From assembly GCF_002259415.1 (NCBI RefSeq), contig NZ_NPFY01000006.1, forward strand, positions 62,001 to 126,000: a stretch of 64,000 nt of DNA. The letters are read 5' to 3'. Below the pieces are notes generated by a model that worked only from the letters and a program-made list of their open reading frames with translations, ran no database searches and was not told the origin of the DNA. Positions 40,741-49,894 of this stretch are shown here, in pieces (within the stretch, counting starts at the first letter, position 1; every line of letters starts with the position of its first letter). This stretch comes from Rhodococcus sp. 14-2470-1b. GTDB taxonomy: Bacteria; Actinomycetota; Actinomycetes; Mycobacteriales; Mycobacteriaceae. The translations under genes and the position numbers were made by a program.

Positions 40741-41126
40741 CGCCTGCCCAGGTTACCGGCGGGCTCCGACAGTCCTTTACCCGAACCTGACAGGCGCCGC
40801 CAGCCCCGTTCTGCCGACCGAGAGCAATGCGGACATTCAGCCCGTCGACCGACTTTTCAGGACTGCACAGAGGTGGCACACTGGATCGGTGATCGAAATA
40901 GCCGTTCGTCGCCACCCCCTCTGTGCAGCCGATTCTTCGGCTCTCGCCAGCGGAGCCTGTCCATAGGAAGGTGCGCCCGGAAGTCCAGACACGAGGCTTC
41001 CCCGGGGCAGTCGATGTGACTCATACCACATCAGCCCGTCTCTGGAGCGGAGCGTCCACGAATCACCTGAGGACGTAACGGTGACGAGCAGGGCAACGAT
41101 CCAAACTTGTGACACGAGGAGAAAAA
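40741..41126. other. Intergenic region pcrA / chorismate mutase
   Basis: There is no confident gene. The main feature is an inverted repeat with perfect 11-base arms CTGCACAGAGG (40863-40873) and CCTCTGTGCAG (40918-40928), extended by GGTGGC/GCCACC. Its loop contains GTG ATC GAA, the start of a 25-codon frame (40890-40967) that ends in TAG. A divergent promoter pair or a small RNA is possible. GAGGAG (41115-41120) serves the next gene. Confidence 0.55.
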
Positions 41127-41417
41127 ATGGCATCCACGACCAAGATCGAGACCGAGAGCGCAGTGCCGACGTCCGAGGCTGAGATCGATTCCTTGCGTCA
41201 GGAGATCGACCGCCTCGATTCCGAAATTCTTGCGGCAATCCAGCGTCGCAGCGAAGTTTCCCAGCTGATCGGCCGTACTCGCATGGCCTCGGGCGGGCCG
41301 CGCATGGTGCACAGCCGCGAAATGAAGGTGCTGGACCGCTTCAGCAGCCTCGGCCAGGAGGGCCACACCCTCGCCATGCTGCTGCTCCGTCTCGGCCGCG
41401 GGCGTCTCGGCCGCTGA
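41127..41417 (+). CDS. Chorismate mutase (AroQ-delta type)
   Basis: This 96-residue helical enzyme converts chorismate to prephenate. The N-terminal helix carries IDSLRQEIDRLDSEILAAIQRRSEVS; GRTRMASGGPRMVHSREMKVLDRF and the terminal LLLRLGRGRLGR are the hallmarks of the intracellular mycobacterial enzyme (Rv0948c). In that family activity is low alone and is raised by complex with DAHP synthase, to which the C-terminal LGRGRLG contributes. GAGGAG sits before the ATG at 41127; an earlier ATG is out of family register. Confidence 0.93.
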   Translation: MASTTKIETESAVPTSEAEIDSLRQEIDRLDSEILAAIQRRSEVSQLIGRTRMASGGPRMVHSREMKVLDRFSSLGQEGHTLAMLLLRLGRGRLGR

Positions 41418-41443
41418 CCTTTCGCGAGCTGACTTTTTGGGAG

Positions 41444-41488
41444 CGAATGTACCGTTGGGTCACTTGGAGTGACCGAACGGTACATTCG
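41444..41488. terminator. 21-bp palindrome between chorismate mutase and gabD-like gene
   Basis: Arms of 21 bases (41444-41464 and 41468-41488) pair with one mismatch around TGG. The genes converge here, so it is probably a bidirectional terminator; TTTTT precedes it at 41434-41438. It is related in sequence to the palindrome at 10005-10055, and most differences are compensated in the other arm. Confidence 0.8.
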
Positions 41489-41515
41489 GTTCCGCCGGGG
41501 CTCCGGCCCGACTGT

Positions 41516-42967
41516 CTAGGTCAGGGCGATGTACTTGGTTTCCAGGTACTCCTCGATTCCTTCGCTTCCGCCTTCGCGACCGAAGCCTGAATCCTTCACT
41601 CCACCGAACGGTGCGGCCGCGTCCGAGATGACTCCGCGGTTGACGCCCACCATTCCGCTGTCGATGGCGTCGGCGACCCGTAGTGCGCGGTCGAGGCCGC
41701 GGGTGTAGATGTACGACGCCAATCCGAACTCGGTGTCGTTCGCCGCGTCGATTCCTTCTTCCTCGGTGTCGAACCCGACGATCGGGGCGACCGGACCGAA
41801 GACCTCTTCCTTCAGGATCCTGGCGTTCGCCGGGACATCGGTCAGCACCGTGGCCGGGTAGAAGTAGCCGTCGCCGCCGGGTGCTTTGCCGCCGAGCGCC
41901 ACTGTCGCGCCCGCGTTCACTGCATCGTCGACGAGTTCCTGCACCTTGCTCAGCTGGTCTGCGTTGATCAGTGGTCCGAGTTTCGTGTCCGGGTCGATGC
42001 CGGCACCGAGTGTCATGTCCTTCATCTTGGCGACGAACTTGGCGGTGAATTCCTCGCGCACACTGTTGGCGACATGGATCCGGTTGGCCGCAGTGCATGC
42101 CTCGCCACCGTTGCGCATCTTCGCCAGCATCGCGCCTTCGACGGCAGCGTCGATATCGGCATCGTCGAAGACGACGAACGGTGCGTTGCCACCCAACTCC
42201 ATGGATGTGCGCAGCAGACCGCCTGCAGACTGTTCGACGAGCTTTCGGCCGACTTCCGTCGACCCGGTGAAGGTCAGCTTGCGCAGTCGAGGATCCTCGA
42301 GGATGGGCGCACTGACCGCACTGGACTTCGACGAGGTGATCACCGAGAGGACACCGTCGGGCAATCCCGCCTCGGCGAAGAGTTGCGCAAGGAACAGCAT
42401 CGTCAACGGCGTCTCACCCGCTGGTTTGACGATGATGGTGCACCCGGCTGCGAGCGCCGGTCCGATCTTGCGTGTACCCATGGCCAGCGGGAAGTTCCAC
42501 GGCGTGATCGCCAGGACCGGCCCCACTGGCACCTTGGTGACCAGGATCCGACCGTTGCCTGCCGGCGCGGGGGTGAAGCGGCCCTCGATGCGCACTGCCT
42601 CCTCGGCGAACCAACGGAAGAACTCGGCGCCGTACTTGACCTCGGCCTTGGACTCGGCGAGCGCCTTGCCCATTTCCTTGGTCATGATCGCGGCTACGTC
42701 GTCCGCCCGTTCGGTGATCTTCTCGAACACCGAACGCAGCACTTCGCCACGCTCACGCGCGGGGGTCTTCGCCCAGGACTTCTGCGCCGACGCAGCAGCG
42801 TCGATCGCCTTCTTCGCGTCGGCCGGACTCGCGTCGGCGACCTTGGCGAAGGGCTTGCCGGTGGCGGGGTCGACGACGTCGAACGTGGCGCCGTTCTCCG
42901 CGTCGACGGCGTGGCCGCCGATCCACAGTTTCGGTGAAATGCATTCGATGAGTGCGTTGATCTCCAT
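41516..42967 (-). CDS. gabD: Succinate-semialdehyde dehydrogenase (NAD(P)+)
   Basis: This 483-residue aldehyde dehydrogenase has Asn158 (TPWNFPLA), Glu257 (MELGGNAPF) and the nucleophile Cys291 ([11 protein letters not shown]). The substrate-side motifs and [13 protein letters not shown] near the C-terminus fit the succinate-semialdehyde group, which would feed succinate into the TCA cycle. Other short-chain semialdehydes are possible. It is convergent with chorismate mutase and divergent from pgi, with an 81-bp gap. Confidence 0.87.
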   Translation of the reverse strand: MEINALIECISPKLWIGGHAVDAENGATFDVVDPATGKPFAKVADASPADAKKAIDAAASAQKSWAKTPARERGEVLRSVFEKITERADDVAAIMTKEMGKALAESKAEVKYGAEFFRWFAEEAVRIEGRFTPAPAGNGRILVTKVPVGPVLAITPWNFPLAMGTRKIGPALAAGCTIIVKPAGETPLTMLFLAQLFAEAGLPDGVLSVITSSKSSAVSAPILEDPRLRKLTFTGSTEVGRKLVEQSAGGLLRTSMELGGNAPFVVFDDADIDAAVEGAMLAKMRNGGEACTAANRIHVANSVREEFTAKFVAKMKDMTLGAGIDPDTKLGPLINADQLSKVQELVDDAVNAGATVALGGKAPGGDGYFYPATVLTDVPANARILKEEVFGPVAPIVGFDTEEEGIDAANDTEFGLASYIYTRGLDRALRVADAIDSGMVGVNRGVISDAAAPFGGVKDSGFGREGGSEGIEEYLETKYIALT

Positions 42968-43048
42968 ACCGAGAGTGTGCCCTCACCGGTGCCACGACAA
43001 ACGAGGAAGGCGCGCACAGCGAGGCGCCCGGCACTATTGTTGGACGAT

Positions 43049-44698
43049 ATGAGCGTCGACATCACGGGCACGGAAGCCTGGAAGAACCTGAAGGCACACC
43101 ACGACGCACTCGGAGCCACGACGCTCCGCGAGCTGTTCGCCGCTGACGACGATCGTGGACGCGCGTTCACTCTCGCCGCGGGTGATCTTCACATCGACTA
43201 CAGCAAGCACATCGTCGATTCCGAGACCGTCTCGCTTCTGGTCGAGCTCGCCCGGGCCGCCGACGTGGAAGGCCGTCGCGACGCGATGTTCTCGGGCACC
43301 CACATCAACACCTCCGAGGACCGCGCGGTCCTGCACACCGCCCTTCGCCTACCCGCCGACGCGACTCTCAAGGTCGACGGCCAGAACGTCGTCGCCGATG
43401 TGCACGAAGTCCTCACTCGCATGGGTGATTTCACCGACCGCGTCCGGTCGGGTGAGTGGGTCGGCGCCACCGGCTCGAAGATCTCCACCGTCGTCAACAT
43501 CGGCATCGGTGGCAGCGATCTCGGCCCCGTCATGGTGTACGACGCTCTGCGCCACTACGCCGATGCCGGCATCTCGGCGAAGTTCGTCTCCAACGTCGAC
43601 CCCGCCGATCTGGTTGCCGCTCTCGATGGGCTGGATCCGGCAACGACACTGTTCATCGTGGCGTCGAAGACGTTCTCCACTCTGGAGACGCTGACCAATG
43701 CCACCGCCGCAAGGCGCTGGCTCGTCGACGCACTGGGCGACGACGCCGTGTCCAAACACTTCGTCGCGGTCTCGACCAACGCAGAGCGAGTGTCCGAGTT
43801 CGGCATCGACACGGCCAACATGTTCGGTTTCTGGGACTGGGTCGGCGGCCGTTACTCGGTGGACTCCGCGATCGGCCTGTCGGTCATGGCTGTCATCGGC
43901 AAGGAAGCGTTCGGTGAATTCCTCGACGGCTTCCACCAGATCGACGAGCACTTCCGCACGACGCCGCTCGAGAGCAACGCGCCTGCGCTGCTCGGCCTGA
44001 TCGGACTCTGGTACAGCAACTTCTTCGGCGCGGAGACCCGTGCGGTGTTGCCGTACTCCAACGACCTGTCTCGTTTCCCGGCCTACTTGCAGCAGTTGAC
44101 GATGGAATCCAACGGCAAGTCCGTCAAGGCCGACGGCACCCCCGTCACCACGTCGACCGGCGAGATCTTCTGGGGTGAGCCGGGCACCAACGGACAGCAC
44201 GCGTTCTACCAGCTGCTACACCAGGGCACCCGGTTGATTCCGGCCGACTTCATCGGATTCGCCGAGCCCACCGACGACCTCCCCACGCGCGACGGCACCG
44301 GGTCCATGCACGACCTGCTGATGAGCAACTTCTTCGCGCAGACCAAGGTGCTGGCATTCGGCAAGACCGCCGAGGAGATCGCCGCCGAAGGTACCGCCGC
44401 CGACGTCGTTCCGCACAAGGTCATGCCCGGCAACCGTCCGTCCACCTCGATCCTCGCCCCGAAGCTGACGCCGTCGGTGGTCGGCCAGCTGATCGCGTTG
44501 TACGAGCACCAGGTGTTCGTCGAGGGTGTCGTGTGGGGTGTCGACTCGTTCGATCAGTGGGGTGTCGAACTCGGCAAGACCCAGGCGCTGGAACTGACGC
44601 CTGTCCTGACCGACGCCGAAGCTCCTGCACCGCAGAGCGATTCGTCGACCGACGCTCTCGTGCGCTGGTACCGCGATCAGCGGGGTCGCTCCAAGTAG
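43049..44698 (+). CDS. pgi: Glucose-6-phosphate isomerase
   Basis: This 549-residue enzyme interconverts glucose-6-phosphate and fructose-6-phosphate. It shows [22 protein letters not shown] (phosphate site), [11 protein letters not shown] and NGKSV, with the catalytic Lys in [18 protein letters not shown]. The ATG at 43049 is the family start; there is no ribosome site, but TATTGT (43035-43040) ends 8 bases before it, so the mRNA may be leaderless. A palindrome follows the stop. Confidence 0.97.
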   Translation: MSVDITGTEAWKNLKAHHDALGATTLRELFAADDDRGRAFTLAAGDLHIDYSKHIVDSETVSLLVELARAADVEGRRDAMFSGTHINTSEDRAVLHTALRLPADATLKVDGQNVVADVHEVLTRMGDFTDRVRSGEWVGATGSKISTVVNIGIGGSDLGPVMVYDALRHYADAGISAKFVSNVDPADLVAALDGLDPATTLFIVASKTFSTLETLTNATAARRWLVDALGDDAVSKHFVAVSTNAERVSEFGIDTANMFGFWDWVGGRYSVDSAIGLSVMAVIGKEAFGEFLDGFHQIDEHFRTTPLESNAPALLGLIGLWYSNFFGAETRAVLPYSNDLSRFPAYLQQLTMESNGKSVKADGTPVTTSTGEIFWGEPGTNGQHAFYQLLHQGTRLIPADFIGFAEPTDDLPTRDGTGSMHDLLMSNFFAQTKVLAFGKTAEEIAAEGTAADVVPHKVMPGNRPSTSILAPKLTPSVVGQLIALYEHQVFVEGVVWGVDSFDQWGVELGKTQALELTPVLTDAEAPAPQSDSSTDALVRWYRDQRGRSK

Positions 44699-44709
44699 CA
44701 CTTCCCTCG

Positions 44710-44770
44710 AATTCACCCACCTGTTGTGCGTTGCGAGGGTCCGATAACTCACAACAGGTGGGTGGATTTG
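44710..44770. repeat. Palindromic repeat copy A
   Basis: A perfect 15-bp stem CACCCACCTGTTGTG/CACAACAGGTGGGTG (44714-44728 with 44750-44764), extended by A/T-rich flanks, closes a 21-base loop. Stem and loop are almost identical to copy B at 45772-45832. It sits 11 bp past the pgi stop, so it may end that transcript, and 46 bp before the next gene. Confidence 0.85.
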
Positions 44771-44815
44771 CCGACCTGACTGAACCGAGCCTGCCTCCGT
44801 CGCGTCCAAGTAGGT

Positions 44816-45772
44816 ATGGACTTCGAGGGCCTGCTCTTTCGCTCCGACGCTCTGGCATCGGGCGTCACCGACGGTCAACTGCGGCACGCGCGATTGCGCG
44901 GTGAACTGATCGCGGTCCGGCCAGGCGCGTTCGTGTCGGCAGCGTTCTTCGCCACCTTGAATTCCGAGCAGCAGCATCTGCTGCTCGCGCGCGCGATTGC
45001 TCACGAAGCCCCGGTGGTGCTGAGCCACCAGTCGGCGGCAATCGCGTGGGGAATGGATGTCTGGGCGCTGCCCCTCGCGCACGTCCACTCGACGACCGGA
45101 CGCACCATCACTGCACGGAAGGGCCGGCGCCGAATTGTGCACGGTTCGACGCTGTCGGAATCGGAAAGCACAGTCTTTCACGGACTTTCGCTCACTACCC
45201 CAACCCGGACGGTGGTGGACATCGCGCGATCCACGACGTTCGAACGAGCAGTGTGCGTGGGCGACTCGGCGTTGCGTCGAGGCCTCGTCACCAGGACCGA
45301 ACTGGACGAGGCTCTCTGCAGCGCACGGCACCGCACCGGTATCCAGAACGCCGTCCGGGCCGTAGCCGCGATGACCGATCGCAGCGACAGCGTCGGGGAG
45401 TCCCGCACCCGATTGATTCTCGTCGACGCCGGGTTTGCTCCCCTTCTCAATCAGTCGGTGTACGACGCCGGCGGCACGTTCCTGGGCCGAACGGATTTCT
45501 TGTTCACCGGGCCGTGGGGATGCTTCGAGTTCGACGGGGCCGACAAGTACGGAGTGAACGCGGCCGACACGCGGGCAAGCGTGCTCGCCGAGAAGGACCG
45601 TGAGAACCGCATCCGCGACGCTGGATGGCCGTTCGCGCGCGCGAGCTGGCGTGATCTTGCGCAACCGAACGCTCTGACCGAACGGGTCCGACGGATGCTT
45701 GCTCGTGGAGCACGAATGCCGGAACCTGAGGGGACATTTCGAGCCGAACCGCTTCCCCCGTACCGACCCTGA
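44816..45772 (+). CDS. AbiEi-like / DUF559-type protein, tandem copy 1
   Basis: This 318-residue protein has the N-terminal winged-helix and AbiEi-like region (1-190: ALASGVTDGQLRHARLRGEL, VLSHQSAAIAWGM, TTPTRTVVDIARS). The C-terminal DUF559-like endonuclease fold has Glu195 (ESRTRLIL), Asp227 (RTDFLF) and Glu238-x-Asp240 (CFEFDGADKYG), so the nuclease site looks intact. No toxin partner is adjacent. The first 13 bases before the ATG and the codons MDF match copy 2, pointing to tandem duplication. Function unknown; related proteins are widespread in Rhodococcus and mycobacteria. Confidence 0.72.
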   Translation: MDFEGLLFRSDALASGVTDGQLRHARLRGELIAVRPGAFVSAAFFATLNSEQQHLLLARAIAHEAPVVLSHQSAAIAWGMDVWALPLAHVHSTTGRTITARKGRRRIVHGSTLSESESTVFHGLSLTTPTRTVVDIARSTTFERAVCVGDSALRRGLVTRTELDEALCSARHRTGIQNAVRAVAAMTDRSDSVGESRTRLILVDAGFAPLLNQSVYDAGGTFLGRTDFLFTGPWGCFEFDGADKYGVNAADTRASVLAEKDRENRIRDAGWPFARASWRDLAQPNALTERVRRMLARGARMPEPEGTFRAEPLPPYRP

Positions 45773-45832
45773 AATCCACCCACCTGTTGTGCGTTGAGAG
45801 GGTCCGATAACTCACAACGGGTGGGTGGATTT
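45772..45832. repeat. Palindromic repeat copy B
   Basis: A 20-bp stem with one G-T pair (45772-45791 with 45813-45832) and a 21-base loop differs from copy A by a few bases; the loop differs at one position. The first arm starts at the stop codon of copy 1 and the repeat ends 43 bp before copy 2. Confidence 0.88.
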
Positions 45833-45875
45833 GCCCGGAGTGAACCGAACGGCCCTCCGGTGCGTCCAATTCAGT

Positions 45876-46823
45876 ATGGACTTCGATCAGCAGGGGATGT
45901 TCTCGCGCACCGAGGCGCTTGCACGGGGATACACCGACGACGATCTGCGACGCGGCCGTGCAAGCGGGGAGATCGTCACCATCCGCCGCGGTTATTTCGT
46001 GCGCGCGGACGTCTACCGACGGCTCGACGCGCATCGACGGCATGCTGTGCTCGCCGAGGCGATCTATGCGGAGTCGAGCACCGATGCGGTGTTCAGTCAT
46101 GTGTCGGCGGCGGTTCTACATCGGATGGAGACGTGGGACATTCCGCTGGACAAAGTCACGTTCACCGTTGCGCGGTCGTATGCGGGCAAGAAGGGGCGCC
46201 AGCGAGTGCTGCACGGGTCACCACTTCCGGCTGCGGATCTGACCGAGCGGGAAGGGTTTCCGGTCACCGCGCCGACTCGGACGATCGTGGACCTGGCTCG
46301 GTCGCTTCCACTGCACCCGGCTGTGTGTATCGGCGACTACGCCATGCGCGCCGGGCTCACCACGCACCGGGAACTTCAGGATGCGCTCACCGACGCCCGG
46401 AACCGAACCGGCATCGCCAAGGCACGCCAGGCCGTGCAGTCGATGTCGAGCCGCAGCCAGAGCACCGGTGAAACGCGCAGCAGGATGTTGTTGGACACGC
46501 TGCCGCTGCCACCTCCGTTGCTGGGGCAGTCTCTGTTCGACGAGGTGGGCGGGTACGTCGGACGCTCGCCGTTCCTCTACCCGGATCATGGAGTCGTCGG
46601 ACGGTACGAGGGCGAAGGGGTATACGGCGCAGATCCGGTGCTGACGGACATCGATGGTCGACGCGAGCGACATCGAATGGAGCAGCTCGGGTGGACGGTG
46701 GTGCGGTGGGACTGGGAGGACCTGTCCACACCGCGAGAATTCACCGACAGAATCGCCCGAGCGTTCGTACAGGCCGCATCCAACCGAAAACCGTTGGGCC
46801 ACTACAGCTCCACTTCCAAGTAA
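45876..46823 (+). CDS. AbiEi-like / DUF559-type protein, tandem copy 2 (degenerate nuclease site)
   Basis: This 315-residue paralogue of the preceding gene shares the N-terminal wing (ALARGYTDDDLRRGRASGEI), AbiEi-like core (TAPTRTIVDLARS) and start context. In the nuclease part Glu199 is kept, but the Asp of RTDF is replaced (RSPF, 230-233) and EFDG is replaced by RYEG (243-246). Catalysis is therefore doubtful. The protein may keep only DNA-binding or regulatory work. It converges with the aidB-like gene, 3 bp away. Confidence 0.7.
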   Translation: MDFDQQGMFSRTEALARGYTDDDLRRGRASGEIVTIRRGYFVRADVYRRLDAHRRHAVLAEAIYAESSTDAVFSHVSAAVLHRMETWDIPLDKVTFTVARSYAGKKGRQRVLHGSPLPAADLTEREGFPVTAPTRTIVDLARSLPLHPAVCIGDYAMRAGLTTHRELQDALTDARNRTGIAKARQAVQSMSSRSQSTGETRSRMLLDTLPLPPPLLGQSLFDEVGGYVGRSPFLYPDHGVVGRYEGEGVYGADPVLTDIDGRRERHRMEQLGWTVVRWDWEDLSTPREFTDRIARAFVQAASNRKPLGHYSSTSK

Positions 46824-46826
46824 CTC

Positions 46827-48452
46827 TCAGATTCGGGCCACTATCGCGGCGGTGTCCAATCCCGTAGGCAGGGTTCCGAAAGCTCCTCCCCAGTCTTCTC
46901 CCAGGCGGCTCGCGCAGAATGCGTCGGCCACCGCGGGATCACCGTGCCGCACCAGCAGCGAACCCTGGAACACCAGTGCCATCAGTTCGACCACCCTGCG
47001 GGCGCGGTACTCCATGTCACTGGTGTCGGAGAGCTCCTTACCCACGCGCGCAATGGCGTCGTCCAGACGTGAATCCGCCCCTGTCGCCGACGTGACCTCG
47101 GCGAAGTACGCCTCCACCACGTCGGGTTGCTTGGCCAGTGCGCGAAGCGAATCCAGCGCGGCGACGTTGCCCGACCCTTCCCAAATCGACATCAGCGGGG
47201 ATTCCCGGAACAGTCTCGGCATACCGGATTCCTCGACGTACCCGTTACCGCCGAGACATTCCAGCGCTTCGGCGGCGTGAGACGGCGCTCGCTTGCAGAC
47301 CCAGTACTTGGTGATCGCCAACGTTATTCGGCGCAGTTCGGTCTCCTGCGCATCTCCACGTGCGGACCGGTCGGTCGCTCCGGCCAGACGGATCATGGCC
47401 GCTGTGGCGGCTTCCGATTCGACGATCAAGTCCGACAAAACATTTCGCATCAACGGCTGCTCGATCAACGCGGCACCGAACGCGGAACGGTGGCGAGCGT
47501 GATGCACCGCTCGAACGGTGGCATTGCGCATTCCTGCCGCGGAACCGATGACGCAGTCGAGTCGGGTCATGTTGACCATCTCGATGATCGTCTTCACGCC
47601 CCGGCCTTCGTCGCCGACGAGCCATCCTGTGGCACCGAGGTATTCGAGCTCGCCGGACGCATTGGACTTGTTGCCCAGCTTGTCCTTGAGCCGTTGCACC
47701 TGGATGCGGTTGAGGGAGCCGTCGGGCAGCACGCGCGGCAGCAGGAAGCAGGACAGCCCGCCGGGTGCCTGCGCCAAGGTCAGGAACATGTCCGACGTCG
47801 GCGCGGACGTGAACCATTTGTGTCCGACGATCGTGTACGTGCCGTCCGTGGACGGTGTCGCGATGGTCGTGCCCGACCGAACGTCCGAGCCGCCTTGTTT
47901 CTCGGTCATCGACATCCCCGCGGTCAGACCGCGCTTCTCGGTGGGGACGCGGAGACCGAAATCGTAGTCGGTCGAGGCCAACAGCGGCTCGTACGTCTCG
48001 GCCAGATCCGGGTTGTGTCGCAATGCGGGTACGGCCGCGTAGGTCATCGAGATCGGGCACATGTGGCCGGCGTCGGCCTGGCCCCACGCGTAGAACTTGG
48101 CCGCCCGGGCGACGTGTGCACCGGGCCTGGTGTCCTGCCACGGCGTCGCGTGCAGTCCGTTCTCGATCGCGACGTTCATCAGGTCGTGCCAGTGCGGATG
48201 GAACTCGACCTCGTCGACTCGATTGCCGTACCTGTCGTGCGTGCGCAGTGCGGGCGGGTTCTCGTTCGCGAGGCGTCCCCACTCCTGGGCCTCCACGCTT
48301 CCCGCGCGAGCCCCGAGCTGCCGAACCTCGTCCTCGGACCACCCGCCCCCTTCGCGGCGGAGGCCCTCGAGCAGCGACGCGTCGTCGGACGTGTCGTATG
48401 GAAGCAGATCGGGGACCTGGTTGAAGACGGTATGGGTGGCTGGGAAGGTCAT
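46827..48452 (-). CDS. aidB: AidB-like acyl-CoA dehydrogenase family protein
   Basis: This 541-residue protein has an N-terminal extension, the acyl-CoA dehydrogenase fold (MTEKQGGSDVRSGTT near 195) and a C-terminal domain of the AidB type, with PAHAAEALECLGGNGYVEE. AidB responds to alkylation damage and binds DNA and FAD; an isovaleryl-CoA dehydrogenase role is a possible alternative. Its ATG overlaps the tetR stop as ATGA, so expression follows the regulator and probably its palindromic operator. It converges with the second AbiEi-like copy. Confidence 0.85.
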   Translation of the reverse strand: MTFPATHTVFNQVPDLLPYDTSDDASLLEGLRREGGGWSEDEVRQLGARAGSVEAQEWGRLANENPPALRTHDRYGNRVDEVEFHPHWHDLMNVAIENGLHATPWQDTRPGAHVARAAKFYAWGQADAGHMCPISMTYAAVPALRHNPDLAETYEPLLASTDYDFGLRVPTEKRGLTAGMSMTEKQGGSDVRSGTTIATPSTDGTYTIVGHKWFTSAPTSDMFLTLAQAPGGLSCFLLPRVLPDGSLNRIQVQRLKDKLGNKSNASGELEYLGATGWLVGDEGRGVKTIIEMVNMTRLDCVIGSAAGMRNATVRAVHHARHRSAFGAALIEQPLMRNVLSDLIVESEAATAAMIRLAGATDRSARGDAQETELRRITLAITKYWVCKRAPSHAAEALECLGGNGYVEESGMPRLFRESPLMSIWEGSGNVAALDSLRALAKQPDVVEAYFAEVTSATGADSRLDDAIARVGKELSDTSDMEYRARRVVELMALVFQGSLLVRHGDPAVADAFCASRLGEDWGGAFGTLPTGLDTAAIVARI

Positions 48453-49078
48453 GACACTCCTAACGATCGCAGGGCGAATGCAACGAGATCCGGAATCACG
48501 TCGGCGGTGTCGGTGCGGTCCGGACTCAGCGGGCCGACGAGCACTTCCCCCACCGCTCCGACGAGGGCCGCGGCAGCGATCTCGACGTTCTGCTCGGGGA
48601 TGTCGCCCGCCGCGATGCCGTCGGCGACAGCATCACCGATCGCCGCGGCGAAGCTGCGGCGGAACACCAGACGCTCGGCGTCGACGGCTGGATCGACGGG
48701 CTCGGCCAACAGCGCGTAGGCCATGGTGCGGTTCTTCATCGCGCGCCCGGCGAAGGTCTCGACGATCGCCGTGACCCGTTCCACGACGCTGCCCGACCCC
48801 GTCCGGCTCATTCCGCGGGCTCCACTCGCGCCTGACGCGTCGACGACAGCCTGCACTTCCCGTCCACAGACGGTGCGGAAGATCGCGACGACGAGGTCGG
48901 ACTTGCTGTCGAAGTGCGTGTAGACGCTACCCGCCGACACTCCCGCAGCTGCGGCCACGGACGCGATGGACAGTCCTCGGTAACCCTGTGAAGACAGCAC
49001 CTCGACGGCGGCGTCGAACAGTTTCTCTCGTCCGGCGTCGATTCGTGCTTGTACGGCGGTGGTCCGTCGGTAAGGCAT
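48449..49078 (-). CDS. TetR-family transcriptional regulator
   Basis: This 209-residue regulator has an N-terminal helix-turn-helix (about 12-58: LFDAAVEVLSSQGYRGLSIASVAAAAGVSAGSVYTHF) and a divergent ligand domain. The operator palindrome begins 10 bp before its start and lies between it and the divergent crotonase gene. It overlaps aidB, so it probably represses both itself with aidB and the crotonase operon. Confidence 0.93.
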   Translation of the reverse strand: MPYRRTTAVQARIDAGREKLFDAAVEVLSSQGYRGLSIASVAAAAGVSAGSVYTHFDSKSDLVVAIFRTVCGREVQAVVDASGASGARGMSRTGSGSVVERVTAIVETFAGRAMKNRTMAYALLAEPVDPAVDAERLVFRRSFAAAIGDAVADGIAAGDIPEQNVEIAAAALVGAVGEVLVGPLSPDRTDTADVIPDLVAFALRSLGVS

Positions 49079-49087
49079 GCCAAGAAG

Positions 49088-49110
49088 TGAAGCACTGATT
49101 CATTGCTTCA
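49088..49110. promoter_or_regulatory. Palindromic TetR operator
   Basis: TGAAGCA (49088-49094) and TGCTTCA (49104-49110) flank CTGATTCAT; overall 20 of 23 bases are symmetrical. It fills the divergent promoter between the TetR gene and the crotonase gene and is a strong candidate operator. Confidence 0.8.
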
Positions 49111-49138
49111 GGCAAGCCCTCTCGAGTACGGTCGAGTC

Positions 49139-49894
49139 ATGCCAGTGAGGATCGAACGCTCGGGGCCCGTCACCACCGTCGTCCTGTCGAGGCCCGAGGC
49201 GAGAAACGCCGTCGACGGTCCCACAGCGGAGCAGTTGGTCAGCGCATTCGAGGAGTTCGACGCCGACGACTCGGCCGCCGTTGCGGTGCTGTGGGGCGAA
49301 GGCGGGACATTCTGCTCCGGTGCAGACCTCAAAGCGCTCGGCACCGAACGCTCCAATCACGCCACCGAACACGGCGACGGACCGATGGGCCCGACGCGTA
49401 TGCGCCTGTCCAAGCCCGTCATCGCCGCTGTCTCCGGGTACGCGGTTGCCGGCGGTCTCGAACTCGCTCTGTGGTGCGACCTCCGAATCGTCGAGGACGA
49501 CAGCACTTTCGGAGTCTTCTGCCGGAGGTGGGGTGTTCCGCTGATCGACGGCGGTACCGTGCGTCTTCCGCGGTTGATCGGGACGTCGCGCGCCATGGAT
49601 CTGATCCTCACCGGTCGCGCCGTCGACGCCGAGGAAGCCCTTGCGATCGGTCTCGCCAACCGTGTCGTGCCCGTCGGTCGCGCACGCTCCGAGGCCGAAG
49701 CACTCGCAGCCGAACTGGCCTTGCTCCCGCAGACATGCATGCGGGAGGATCGGTTGTCCTTGCTCGAGCAGGACGGACTCGACGAGGAAGCGGCCATCGT
49801 GAACGAATTCCGGCACGGCGCCATCTCGATGGCTGCGGATGCACTCAGCGGTGCACAGCAGTTCGCGTCGGGTGCGGGAAGACACGGGCGTTGA
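49139..49894 (+). CDS. Crotonase-family protein (enoyl-CoA hydratase-like)
   Basis: This 251-residue protein has the crotonase fold with oxyanion loops EGGTFCSGADLKALG and AVSGYAVAGGLELALWCDLRI. Where hydratases have PE-x-x-LG it has CRRWGVPLIDGG, so the usual first glutamate is missing; an isomerase or hydrolase chemistry is possible. The ATG at 49139 is preferred to an upstream one. It starts an operon with the condensation-like gene, which begins within its stop codon (TTGA). Confidence 0.88.
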   Translation: MPVRIERSGPVTTVVLSRPEARNAVDGPTAEQLVSAFEEFDADDSAAVAVLWGEGGTFCSGADLKALGTERSNHATEHGDGPMGPTRMRLSKPVIAAVSGYAVAGGLELALWCDLRIVEDDSTFGVFCRRWGVPLIDGGTVRLPRLIGTSRAMDLILTGRAVDAEEALAIGLANRVVPVGRARSEAEALAAELALLPQTCMREDRLSLLEQDGLDEEAAIVNEFRHGAISMAADALSGAQQFASGAGRHGR

